The notes beneath the pieces were generated by a model. The model saw only the letters and a program-made list of their open reading frames with translations, ran no database searches and was not told the origin of the DNA. The translations under genes and the position numbers were made by a program. A stretch of DNA of 9,301 nt from Deltaproteobacteria bacterium (GTDB lineage: Bacteria > Desulfobacterota > Desulfomonilia > UBA1062): contig JAGVNP010000180.1 of NCBI GenBank assembly GCA_020053185.1, positions 1 to 9,301 on the forward strand. Reading direction: 5' to 3'. The first letter of the stretch is position 1. Each line of letters opens with the position of its first letter. Positions 1 through 6,501 of this stretch are shown here, in pieces.

Positions 1-104
1 CATTAAGCCAGACAATAGCTACAGAGCCATATATTCAAAAAGTAAAAGATCGCATGCCGGATATAGAAATAATAATCCTTGATGTCGCCAAGGATGCCAG
101 GTGA
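1..104 (+). CDS. C-terminal end of an unrecognised protein (5' end outside window)
   Basis: An open frame (codons starting at base 3) runs from the window edge to a TGA at 102-104 and encodes 33 residues ending in PDIEIIILDVAKDAR. The fragment alternates charged and hydrophobic residues, as in a beta-strand of a soluble alpha/beta protein, but I cannot assign a family. It is judged real because its stop codon overlaps the Shine-Dalgarno AGGA (104-107) of the next gene, which starts only six bases later. That is the spacing of a translationally coupled operon. The true start and full length lie upstream of the window. Confidence 0.6.
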   Translation, partial: LSQTIATEPYIQKVKDRMPDIEIIILDVAKDAR

Positions 105-110
105 GGAAAA

Positions 111-620
111 ATGGGTAGAGAGATCGAGCGCAGATTTCTCGTAAACGGTGGTTGGCCAAAAAGATCAAAAGGCATGTTCTGCATCCAGGCATATTTACCC
201 ACAAAAGGTAGACATGTAGTCCGCATGCGTATAATGGGAAAAACAGCAGCTATTGCAATCAAGGCAAAAGGCAAAGGCATATCAAGGACAGAGTTCGAAT
301 ACCCTATCCCCATAAAAGATGCCTTTACGATCATTGAAACCCTTTGCGCAAAACCATGCATCGAGAAAACAAGATACAAGATCAGGCACAAAGGAGTTTT
401 GTGGGAGATCGATGTTTTTGAAGGAGAAAACAAGGGGCTGATTATTGCCGAGGTAGAACTTGAATCCGAAGACCAGAAATTTGATCTTCCTGATTGGGTT
501 GGTAAAGAGATCACCCATGACCCGCGATATCTGAATGTAAACCTGGCAAAACATCCGTTTACAAAATGGACAAAAACTCAGCGCTCGGAAAGAAGGGGCA
601 AAAACGATGCAGGGAAATAA
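111..620 (+). CDS. CYTH-domain protein, probable inorganic triphosphatase-like phosphohydrolase
   Basis: This 169-residue protein begins with EIERRFL (residues 4-10), the ExExK-type signature of the CYTH superfamily (adenylate cyclase CyaB / thiamine triphosphatase / YgiF-type triphosphatases). Other tunnel-fold elements are visible: a basic pair VRMR (R38, R40), the acidic pair in TEFEY (E61, E63), KTRY (K86, R88), WEIDVF (D101) and AEVELE (E114, E116), followed by the GKEITHDPRYLN segment typical of the short bacterial form. These alternating acidic and basic residues bind metal and triphosphate in the family. The third signature residue is Arg8 instead of the usual Lys. The protein should be cytosolic and hydrolyse a triphosphate such as PPPi; the exact substrate cannot be read from sequence. 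The ATG at 111 follows AGGA at 104-107. The last 14 bases overlap the downstream permease gene. Confidence 0.85.
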   Translation: MGREIERRFLVNGGWPKRSKGMFCIQAYLPTKGRHVVRMRIMGKTAAIAIKAKGKGISRTEFEYPIPIKDAFTIIETLCAKPCIEKTRYKIRHKGVLWEIDVFEGENKGLIIAEVELESEDQKFDLPDWVGKEITHDPRYLNVNLAKHPFTKWTKTQRSERRGKNDAGK

Positions 621-1911
621 AAAGACAATTTTGGGTTGGGCTTTATATGACTGGGCAAATTCAGCATTTGCAACTACAGTCATGGCCGGATTTTTCCCCA
701 TCTTCTTCAAGCAGTTCTGGAGTCAAGGCGTTGACACCACCATAAGCACAGCACGGCTCGGCCTTGCCAATTCTATTGCAGGCATCACTGTAGCCCTGCT
801 CGCACCATTACTGGGAGCCATTGCTGATAAAGGCTCTGCAAAAAAGAAATTCCTCTTCTTCTTTGCATTTTTGGGCGCGATCATGAGTTTATCGCTTTCC
901 ATGGTCGCACAGGGCAACTGGCCTGCTGCTGTTATTCTGTATGCACTTGCCACAATAGGTTTTTCAGGCGGAAATATCTTTTATGATTCCCTGATCGTCA
1001 GCGTTGCGCCAAAAGAAAAAATGGATATGGTTTCTTCATTGGGCTATTCTCTCGGATATCTTGGCGGAGGCATTCTGTTTGCATTCAATGTCTGGATGGT
1101 GCTTTTCCCCTCTGCCTTTGGTCTTGCAGATGCGTCAGAGGCAATAAAGCTCTCATTTATCCTTGTTGGTTTCTGGTGGGCAATATTCACTATCCCTATC
1201 CTCGTTTTTGTAAAAGAGCCATCAAAAGAAAAAACTCTATCCCTTTTAGCAACAATAAAAGCAGGGGTCTCACAACTCAGGCAGACTTTTTCCGAGGTTC
1301 GTCACTTGAAAACAATTTTTCTCTTTCTTGTGGCCTGCTGGTTTTATCTCGATGGTGTGGATACTATTATACGCATGGCAATCGACTATGGACTTTCCAT
1401 TGGCTTTAAATCCAATGACCTGATCCTGGCGCTGTTGCTCGTCCAGTTCATCGGCTTTCCTGCTGCCCTTTTGTTTGGCTATCTGGGAACCAAGTTCAAC
1501 ACAAAGGCCGCTATATTCATTGCTATCGCAGTATACCTCTTTATCTCAATATGGGGAGCCTTTATGCAGCACAAGCAGGAGTTCTATATCATTGCTATCA
1601 TGATAGGCCTTGTACAGGGGGGCATCCAGGCCTTAAGCCGCTCATTTTATGCGCGCATTATCCCCTCTGACAAATCTGCCGAGTATTTTGGTTTTTATAA
1701 CATGCTCGGCAAATTTGCAGTAATCATCGGCCCTATTCTCATGGGAAGTGTTGGCCTTTTTGTAAAATCTCTTGGATACAGCAGCATTATTGCCTCACGA
1801 GTAAGCATTACATCTATTTCAATACTGTTCATAATCGGCGCAGTCCTTCTTTTCTTCGTTGATGAGAAAAAAGGCAGAGAACAAGCCTTGCATCTGTCTC
1901 AAAAACCATGA
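607..1911 (+). CDS. MFS transporter, UMF1 (Atg22-like) family
   Basis: A 434-residue, strongly hydrophobic polytopic protein. The N-terminal WALYDWANSAF (11-21) followed by a VMAGFFPIFF stretch is the hallmark of the bacterial UMF1 family of major facilitator permeases, related to the yeast vacuolar effluxer Atg22. GAIADKGSAKKK (70-81) after the second membrane segment is the MFS motif A loop. A charged central linker (about 204-215, KEPSKEK) separates the two six-helix halves. Length is normal for the family. The substrate is unknown; Atg22 exports amino acids from the yeast vacuole, but bacterial members are uncharacterised as far as I know. The ATG at 607 lies inside the CYTH gene with AAGGGG at 593-597 as a plausible ribosome site, so the two genes are probably co-translated. 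No clear hairpin-plus-T terminator follows the TGA. Confidence 0.88.
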   Translation: MQGNKKTILGWALYDWANSAFATTVMAGFFPIFFKQFWSQGVDTTISTARLGLANSIAGITVALLAPLLGAIADKGSAKKKFLFFFAFLGAIMSLSLSMVAQGNWPAAVILYALATIGFSGGNIFYDSLIVSVAPKEKMDMVSSLGYSLGYLGGGILFAFNVWMVLFPSAFGLADASEAIKLSFILVGFWWAIFTIPILVFVKEPSKEKTLSLLATIKAGVSQLRQTFSEVRHLKTIFLFLVACWFYLDGVDTIIRMAIDYGLSIGFKSNDLILALLLVQFIGFPAALLFGYLGTKFNTKAAIFIAIAVYLFISIWGAFMQHKQEFYIIAIMIGLVQGGIQALSRSFYARIIPSDKSAEYFGFYNMLGKFAVIIGPILMGSVGLFVKSLGYSSIIASRVSITSISILFIIGAVLLFFVDEKKGREQALHLSQKP

Positions 1912-1949
1912 ATCTTATTTAAATTATCTATTTTACTGTAAAAAACATA

Positions 1950-1976
1950 TTGTTTATTTTCTCATTTTGCTATAGT
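1950..1976 (+). promoter_or_regulatory. Probable sigma-70 promoter with extended -10 for the acyl-CoA synthetase gene
   Basis: TATAGT (1971-1976) is preceded by TGC, giving an extended -10 (TGnTATAGT), with TTGTTT (1950-1955) as a -35 at a short 15-base spacer. The expected start near 1983 would give a leader of roughly 60 bases. The surrounding 1915-1975 stretch is very AT-rich, as is usual for promoters. I did not see a recognisable FadR-type operator. Confidence 0.5.
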
Positions 1977-1998
1977 GTATGTACGTTTGAAGTAAGTG

Positions 1999-2004
1999 AG
2001 GAGG
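1999..2004 (+). promoter_or_regulatory. Orphan Shine-Dalgarno-like AGGAGG in the leader of the acyl-CoA synthetase gene
   Basis: A perfect AGGAGG lies 40 bases upstream of the gene and has no ATG, GTG or TTG at a usable distance. It sits in the loop of a possible small hairpin (GTAAG 1992-1996 with CTTAC 2014-2018). The site that serves the gene is GGAGGG at 2035-2040, only three bases from the ATG, a rather short gap. The upstream copy may be a ribosome standby site or simply chance. Confidence 0.3.
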
Positions 2005-2043
2005 CATCCAAATCTTACCTAACTACTGAGAGACGGAGGGTTT

Positions 2044-3861
2044 ATGGGCAAATACAAAGAAACATCAATGGCTGCAGTATTCCAGAATCAGGTTGAAAAG
2101 TACGGTGACAAGGCAGTTGTTGCCTACAAAAACAAGGATGGGGTGTATACAGACATCTCATGGAACGAGATGAACAAAATGGTCAGAGCTCTTGGCCAGT
2201 ATCTCATCTCAAAAGGAATCCAAAGAGGCGATAAGGTCGCCCTCTTCTCGCCGAACAGGTACGAGTGGTGGGTTTCAGACCTTGCAATCCTTTCGGCTGG
2301 TGCAGCGAATGTTCCTATCTACGCGACGAACTCAGCTGAAGAGACCCGCTATATTATTGAAAATTCAGATTCCAAGATCTGTATTGCAGGCACAAAAGAT
2401 CATTTGAACAAAGTCCTTTCCGTAAAAGACAAGCTCCCAAACTTAAGCGAGATTATTGCGGTTGAAGATCCCGGCAAAGATATTCCAGGGGTTGTCACCC
2501 TGAAAAATGCTTTTTCCCTGGGAGAAAAAGCCCAGAAAACAGATGAGCTCGAAAAAAGAATTAATGCTATAGATCCATTTGAGCTTGCTACTCTTATCTA
2601 CACCTCTGGGACAACAGGGAATCCAAAAGGCGTTATGCTCACCCACAGCAATTTCTTCTCAAACTGCAACCAGTGCTACAATGTTGCCCCGAATCTCTTT
2701 GGCGAGGAGCATACCTTCCTTTCTTTCCTGCCACTTTCGCATTCTCTTGAAAGAACAGCAGGATATTATTTGCCTCTCTATACCGGCAAAAAAGTTATCT
2801 TTGCAGAAGATTTTTCCAAAATCCTTGATAATTTCAAAGAGGTCAGACCTACGTTCATGGTGAGCATACCTCGACTCTATGAAAAGATCCATGCCGGTAT
2901 CCTTTCAAAGGTGAGTGATGCACCTCCTATCAAAAAAGCCTTGTTCGGATGGGCAATGGGTCTTGCAAAGAAAAATCTTCCCTACATATGCAATGACAAA
3001 CCGAGAACAGGCTTATTTGCCCTGCAGTATAACCTTGCAGACAAACTGATCTTCTCAAAACTCAAAGATGCGCTGGGCCTTGACAAGCTCAGATTTGCAG
3101 TCTCCGGCGGCGGCCCGCTTTCGGTATCTGATGCAGAATTCTTCCTTGGCATGGGTATAAAGGTTCTTGAAGGGTTCGGCCTTACCGAGACAACCCCTGT
3201 CACCAATGTATGTCCACCCTTCAAGATCAAGCCCGGTACAGTAGGCCCTGCAGTGAAAGACACCAAAGTAAAGATCGGCGAGGGCGGAGAGGTTCTTACC
3301 AAAGGCCCGCAGGTTATGAAAGGCTATTACAAGAATGAAGAGGCAACCAAAGAGGCATTTACCTCTGATGGCTTCTTCAGAACAGGTGACATTGGCGAGA
3401 TCGATGCAGACGGATACCTCAAGATCACAGGACGTATCAAGGACCTCATCATTACCTCAGGAGGAAAGAACATCTCTCCGCAGAATATCGAAAACAGCCT
3501 CAAGGCATCTCCTTTCATCGAGCAGGTTGCAGTAATTGGCGATAACAGAAAGTTCCTCTCTGCGCTGATCGTGCCTACATTCCCTGAACTGGAGAATTGG
3601 GCGAAACAGAACAATATTACGTTTGCAAATAAAAAAGAGCTCATTGCAAATGAGGCTGTGAACAAGCTCATCGAAGAAGAAATCCTCAAAAACATGTCAG
3701 ATTATGCGCGTGCAGAGCAGATCAGGAAATTCAAGCTGCTCGAATCCGAATGGTCACAGGAGACCGGCGAACTTACTCCTACCCTCAAGGTAAAAAGGAG
3801 AATAGTCAACCAGAAATACGCCCAACAGATCGACAGCATTTATTCTCAGGAAAAAGACTAG
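2044..3861 (+). CDS. AMP-forming long-chain acyl-CoA synthetase (fatty acid-CoA ligase)
   Basis: A 605-residue member of the ANL superfamily that activates a fatty acid to acyl-AMP and transfers it to CoA. All core motifs are present: the phosphate loop YTSGTTGNPKG (186-196), FLPLSHSLER downstream of it, the adenine-binding EGFGLTETTP (376-385), the ribose-binding Asp449 in FRTGD, the hinge GRIKDLIITSGGKNISP (463-479, Arg464) and the C-terminal catalytic Lys582 in TPTLKVKRR. The roughly 600-residue length and the NISPQNIE form after the hinge match the long-chain (ACSL / FadD15-type) subgroup rather than acetyl-CoA synthetase. No signal or membrane segment is seen; such enzymes act at the inner membrane face. 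It has its own promoter and appears monocistronic, ending convergently with the ferredoxin gene. Chain-length preference is not readable. E. coli FadD is of a different, shorter subgroup, so I give no symbol. Confidence 0.93.
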   Translation: MGKYKETSMAAVFQNQVEKYGDKAVVAYKNKDGVYTDISWNEMNKMVRALGQYLISKGIQRGDKVALFSPNRYEWWVSDLAILSAGAANVPIYATNSAEETRYIIENSDSKICIAGTKDHLNKVLSVKDKLPNLSEIIAVEDPGKDIPGVVTLKNAFSLGEKAQKTDELEKRINAIDPFELATLIYTSGTTGNPKGVMLTHSNFFSNCNQCYNVAPNLFGEEHTFLSFLPLSHSLERTAGYYLPLYTGKKVIFAEDFSKILDNFKEVRPTFMVSIPRLYEKIHAGILSKVSDAPPIKKALFGWAMGLAKKNLPYICNDKPRTGLFALQYNLADKLIFSKLKDALGLDKLRFAVSGGGPLSVSDAEFFLGMGIKVLEGFGLTETTPVTNVCPPFKIKPGTVGPAVKDTKVKIGEGGEVLTKGPQVMKGYYKNEEATKEAFTSDGFFRTGDIGEIDADGYLKITGRIKDLIITSGGKNISPQNIENSLKASPFIEQVAVIGDNRKFLSALIVPTFPELENWAKQNNITFANKKELIANEAVNKLIEEEILKNMSDYARAEQIRKFKLLESEWSQETGELTPTLKVKRRIVNQKYAQQIDSIYSQEKD

Positions 3862-3890
3862 GATTGGCTGGCTTAAAGGGGATTAAGGAA

Positions 3891-3979
3891 TAAATAGTTA
3901 CAAGTGACGAGTAAATAGTGACGAGTTTTTCTCATCACTCGTTACTCGTCACTATTTACGATCTACTCTGAACTCCTAA
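3891..3979. repeat. Heptanucleotide-periodic inverted repeat array (element 1)
   Basis: The 3' flank of the acyl-CoA synthetase gene is built of 7-base units. Units starting at 3891, 3898, 3905, 3912 and 3919 follow TRAnnAG (TGACGAG and TAAATAG each occur twice). A TTTTT linker (3926-3930) follows, then units at 3931, 3938, 3945 and 3952 in the opposite orientation (CTCGTCA, CTATTTA and variants). Weaker CTCnnAA units sit at 3966 and 3973. The halves give a perfect 16-bp stem (3911-3926 with 3944-3959) around a 17-base loop. It lies between convergent genes and could stop transcription from both sides, but no T-tract follows the stem. The 7-base period resembles cyanobacterial STRR repeats in kind, not in sequence. 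Confidence 0.85.
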
Positions 3980-4030
3980 TAAATTACTTAATTTGTAAAA
4001 AAGTCACATCGTCCAAAAGGACAAAACTTA

Positions 4031-4201
4031 CTACTCCGGCTTTATTGCTTCTACCGGGCATGCATCTGCGCATGCACCGCAGTCTGTGCAAAGCTTTGGG
4101 TCTATTTTATACTTGTCATCGCCTTCGCTGATTGCTTCAACAGGACACTCCTCAACACATGCACCGCATGAAATGCATTCATCAGTAATTTTGTATGCCA
4201 T
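4031..4201 (-). CDS. 2[4Fe-4S] ferredoxin, clostridial type
   Basis: A 56-residue protein with two complete cluster motifs: CISCGACVEECP (Cys9, 12, 15, 19) and CTDCGACADACP (Cys38, 41, 44, 48). Both are CxxCxxCxxxCP, with the pseudo-twofold VEAI after each, as in bacterial ferredoxins of about 55-60 residues. It should be a soluble, acidic, low-potential one-electron carrier holding two [4Fe-4S] clusters, serving partners such as pyruvate:ferredoxin oxidoreductase, hydrogenase or nitrogenase-type enzymes. No partner is encoded nearby. The ATG is supported by an AGGAGA ribosome site (4209-4214 on the complement) seven bases upstream. An AT-rich stretch around 4245-4268 could hold its promoter, but the match is weak. 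The gene stands alone between two heptamer repeat arrays. Confidence 0.95.
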   Translation of the reverse strand: MAYKITDECISCGACVEECPVEAISEGDDKYKIDPKLCTDCGACADACPVEAIKPE

Positions 4202-4278
4202 TTGTTCATCTCCTTTCCTTTTATTGGTAAGTCATGCTTGGTTATTAAATTTGAAATAAAAAGGCAAGAGGTTTTTAG

Positions 4279-4358
4279 TAATTTTGAATTATGAGTTTTT
4301 AGTTCTGAGTTATTGTCTTAAAGCAATTCAAAACTAATAATTAAAAATTCACAACTTA
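4279..4358. repeat. Heptanucleotide-periodic inverted repeat array (element 2)
   Basis: A second 7-base-periodic element lies between the AEC permease stop and the ferredoxin gene. Left units start at 4285, 4292, 4299 and 4306 and follow TKARTTn (for example TGAGTTA); the sequence at 4278-4284 is a weaker match. Right units start at 4324, 4331, 4338, 4345 and 4352 in the opposite orientation (CAATTCA, AAACTAA and variants). Laid against each other, the halves match at 4-6 of 7 positions per unit, and most differences are A/G, which an RNA hairpin tolerates as G-U pairs. It ends three bases before the permease stop codon. Sequence differs from element 1, but unit length, inverted-half layout and location just 3' of a gene are the same. 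Confidence 0.75.
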
Positions 4359-4361
4359 CAT

Positions 4362-5309
4362 CTATATTCCCAACACGTAGCCTTTAAGCACAAATACTAT
4401 GGGCAGTACCACGATAAGAAAGATTAGCGTATTGACTACAAACATAGATGAGGCAAGTTTTGCATCCAGATCATAGAGCACCGGAGCCACAACCGAGTAG
4501 ATGGCCGCAGGCATAAATGACTGGAGCATAATCACTGCCTCCACATGGGGATCAAGGTTCACAAGCCGTAAAACAAAGAATGCGATCACAGGGAGGATGA
4601 AAAATTTGATCATGCCAAGCACCACATTTTCCTTATAAGAAGACCGTATCTCTTTAAACTCAAAATTTATACCAAGGGTAAAATAATACAGGGAAATGGA
4701 GATCATGAGCAGGACATCAACAGGAAAAAAGATATCCGGCCTTTTAAACCCACACCCATGAAGGGCCAGGGCAATAAAAACTGCATATAACGGCATGTTT
4801 TGAACATTAAAGAAAAAGTCTCTGACAAACTTCATGTCATACCGTGCATGCGTGGAAACAAGCGATGCATACGGGAATATCACAAGGAATATATACGGCA
4901 TGAAATAAGATATAAAGATAAAGGAAAGCCCGAGTCCTTTTTCACCCATGAGCAAATAGCACAGAAAACCGCCCATAGTGAACCCGTGATTAGCTAAGGA
5001 CGAGCTTATTAGAAACGTGGCTTTTTTCTTGTCAGCTATTCCCAGTGCTGGAACAAAAGTTCTCCCTATTACAGCTCCTCCAAGTACGAGCCCAAGTCCT
5101 GCTATGGGCAAAAATACAAGATCCCTTGTTAATGAGATCCCCCATATGCTCCAGAGCACAATAAGAGGTTCAATACCGATAAGATTTGTCATGATAAGTT
5201 TTTTGGTGAATCTGTTCGGGTCTGAAAATTTCTTTTTTATGGATGAGCCCAGCACAAAAGGCACAATGATCATGATCTGAAAAACAATGAATCTCGCTGT
5301 CAGGTTCAT
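4362..5309 (-). CDS. AEC-family (auxin efflux carrier-like) membrane transporter
   Basis: A 315-residue, very hydrophobic protein of the usual AEC length, with about ten membrane segments in two five-helix halves separated near residues 155-170. Family-typical features are the SSSLANHGFTMGGF stretch (102-115) in the first half, with the crossover-helix Asn107/Gly109, and MPAAIYSVV (266-274) followed by YDLDAKLASSMFVVNT in the second half. AEC proteins move organic anions (malate, malonate, auxin) across the inner membrane; the substrate here is unknown. The ATG at 5309 is the only good start: upstream in-frame codons include no ATG, GTG or TTG before a stop at 5355-5357. It has no Shine-Dalgarno sequence, and a good promoter places the transcript start at the ATG. 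Codon and base use look like the genomic background. Confidence 0.82.
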   Translation of the reverse strand: MNLTARFIVFQIMIIVPFVLGSSIKKKFSDPNRFTKKLIMTNLIGIEPLIVLWSIWGISLTRDLVFLPIAGLGLVLGGAVIGRTFVPALGIADKKKATFLISSSLANHGFTMGGFLCYLLMGEKGLGLSFIFISYFMPYIFLVIFPYASLVSTHARYDMKFVRDFFFNVQNMPLYAVFIALALHGCGFKRPDIFFPVDVLLMISISLYYFTLGINFEFKEIRSSYKENVVLGMIKFFILPVIAFFVLRLVNLDPHVEAVIMLQSFMPAAIYSVVAPVLYDLDAKLASSMFVVNTLIFLIVVLPIVFVLKGYVLGI

Positions 5310-5316
5310 GGCGGGC

Positions 5317-5345
5317 GTTATATGCCATGGAACAGGGGCTGTAAA
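5317..5345 (-). promoter_or_regulatory. Sigma-70-type promoter of the AEC gene, implying a leaderless mRNA
   Basis: Read on the minus strand, TTTACA (5345-5340) and TATAAC (5322-5317) are separated by exactly 17 bases. Seven bases lie between the -10 box and the A of the start codon at 5309, so transcription would begin at or within a base of the ATG. The absence of any Shine-Dalgarno in front of this gene is consistent with a leaderless transcript. Confidence 0.6.
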
Positions 5346-5412
5346 GACAGGAATTTAAGTGACCGCCGCAGCGGTGGGAAAGGTGGAAAACAATTCCTTG
5401 TAAAGCGACAGG

Positions 5413-5907
5413 TTATAAAATTTTTAAATCTTTCATCCTTTTAAGGGCAAAACTTCTTTCTGATTTTTTTATCTCACAAAAACCATTTACGCATAAAGTA
5501 TAATTATTACCTCGTTTGTGCTGATACTTTATAAAACCAATTGGTTTTATTGTACGGAGTTGGTACTCTTTGTCATATGGCTTTTTATATAAAAAAGTTA
5601 TTTTTCGACCTGTGTTAATAGCTTTCTCAATATCTGCTGCCAATTTTGATTTACTTAGATCTAATTTTGCCTGCCTTTTTTTATCTAAATAAAAATAAAC
5701 AGTACTTCCCAAACACAAGCCAACTATTAATCCAATAAAAGGATATTCTAAATGATAGTTTACTCCACCATGATGAGAGCATGCCCCTTGTACTCCAATA
5801 GATGGACTCTTCCAACCATCATGGCAAACGGCTTCTGGCTTAATATATAATGAAAATAAGAATATTAATAAGCCAATGGTAAATCCTATTGTTTCGGCTC
5901 TAATCAT
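5413..5907 (-). CDS. Small two-TM membrane protein with a WYL-like cytoplasmic domain
   Basis: A 164-residue protein in very AT-rich DNA (13 G/C in the 60 bases 5641-5700). Residues 7-22 and 56-74 are hydrophobic membrane segments. Between them is a 30-residue loop with CHDG (28-31) and GACSHHGGV (41-49), a CxDG...GACSxHGGV signature I have met in small envelope proteins (I think labelled DUF3761; from memory). Basic DKKRQAK (75-81) after the second segment puts the C-terminus in the cytoplasm. Residues 92-164 follow the WYL pattern: IEKAINTGRKITFLYKK, then RTIKPIGF (118-125), YTL (136-138) and ERSFALKRMKDL (150-161), matching the Y, R..P, R.F.L.R positions of WYL ligand-binding domains. There is no helix-turn-helix. 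The role is unknown; it may sense something at the membrane. The start has a weak ribosome site. The topology is firm, the WYL assignment moderate. Confidence 0.7.
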   Translation of the reverse strand: MIRAETIGFTIGLLIFLFSLYIKPEAVCHDGWKSPSIGVQGACSHHGGVNYHLEYPFIGLIVGLCLGSTVYFYLDKKRQAKLDLSKSKLAADIEKAINTGRKITFLYKKPYDKEYQLRTIKPIGFIKYQHKRGNNYTLCVNGFCEIKKSERSFALKRMKDLKIL

Positions 5908-5940
5908 TTTCTATAACATTAATTCTTATACTTTATCTTT

Positions 5941-5968
5941 AATATAATCCAACAAGCTGCCTTGTCAA
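5941..5968 (-). promoter_or_regulatory. Strong sigma-70 promoter of the WYL-like membrane protein gene
   Basis: On the minus strand a perfect TTGACA (5968-5963) is followed after 16 bases by TATATT (5946-5941). The expected start near 5934 leaves a leader of about 27 bases before the ATG at 5907. It lies in the gap after the acetyltransferase gene, so the WYL-like gene can be expressed independently. Confidence 0.65.
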
Positions 5969-6000
5969 AACTTTATCTGTTCTGACTAAGCCTTGCCCTG

Positions 6001-6501
6001 TCAACTGGTTGCCCAAAAACCTTCGTGAAATACGACCATACCCTGCGGCATCTTTCCGTCGAACGCCAGGGCAAAAAAGACCTCGGTCGGCACACCCTCG
6101 TGGATCAACTCCTGAACATTTTTAAACCCGAACCGCGGATAATACTCAGGGTCGCCGACGAGCGCACAGCCTTTGCCACCCATGGCCTTCAATCTGGACA
6201 ACCCTTCATGAATAAGCGCCTTTCCAATGCCCTGCCTCTGATATTTGGGCAGCACAGAGATGGGGCCAAGGCCGTACCAGTCCGGGGTGCCGTCGGAGAT
6301 GGTCACGGGCGAAAACGCGATATGGCCCACCACCTTTCCGTCGATCTCTGCGACCAGAGAAATCGCGAGCGCATGAGAAGCCCGCAATGCCTTGATAATG
6401 AACTGTTCCGTATTTTTGCTGATCGGATGATCCGTAAAGGCTGCTTTTGTGACCTCGGTTATTGCTTGGATATCTGCCTCTGTTTCATTACGGATAATCA
6501 T
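6001..6501 (-). CDS. GNAT-family N-acetyltransferase (YhbS-like)
   Basis: A 166-residue single-domain protein with the GNAT fold. It starts with the usual IRNETEADIQAI strand-helix, continues with VVGHIAFSPV (57-66, beta-4) and carries the acetyl-CoA pyrophosphate loop LPKYQRQGIGKALI (84-97, Q/RxxGxG/A). LVGDPEYYPRFGF (114-126) is typical of the YhbS-like group of predicted acetyltransferases. The acceptor substrate is unknown; small amines, antibiotics or protein N-termini are all possible for GNATs. The gene is distinctly GC-rich (35 of 60 at 6121-6180, 37 of 60 at 6241-6300) compared with about 47% in the synthetase gene and about 22-30% in the adjacent WYL-like gene, suggesting separate acquisition. 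Only a GGGGG stretch (around 6508-6512) stands in for a ribosome site. Confidence 0.88.
   Translation of the reverse strand: MIIRNETEADIQAITEVTKAAFTDHPISKNTEQFIIKALRASHALAISLVAEIDGKVVGHIAFSPVTISDGTPDWYGLGPISVLPKYQRQGIGKALIHEGLSRLKAMGGKGCALVGDPEYYPRFGFKNVQELIHEGVPTEVFFALAFDGKMPQGMVVFHEGFWATS

Noticed and set aside
35..514. 159-residue open frame on the minus strand opposite the CYTH gene
   Set aside because: No family features and no ribosome site; the plus-strand frame has a full CYTH signature and coupled neighbours.
3327..3695. 122-residue minus-strand open frame within the acyl-CoA synthetase gene
   Set aside because: Ser-rich antisense translation of conserved synthetase motifs; no independent start signals.
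4011..4022. GTCC-AAAA-GGAC hairpin downstream of the ferredoxin gene as an intrinsic terminator
   Set aside because: Only four base pairs, and the T run on the minus strand begins several bases after the stem; too weak to call.
3891..4358. CRISPR array
   Set aside because: Units are 7 bases with no unique spacers of uniform length and are arranged as inverted halves, not direct repeats.
5362..5375. ACCGC-cgca-GCGGT palindrome between the WYL-like and AEC genes, considered as a terminator or operator
   Set aside because: Five-bp stem with no following T-tract on either strand; it stands out by GC content but cannot be supported as a site.
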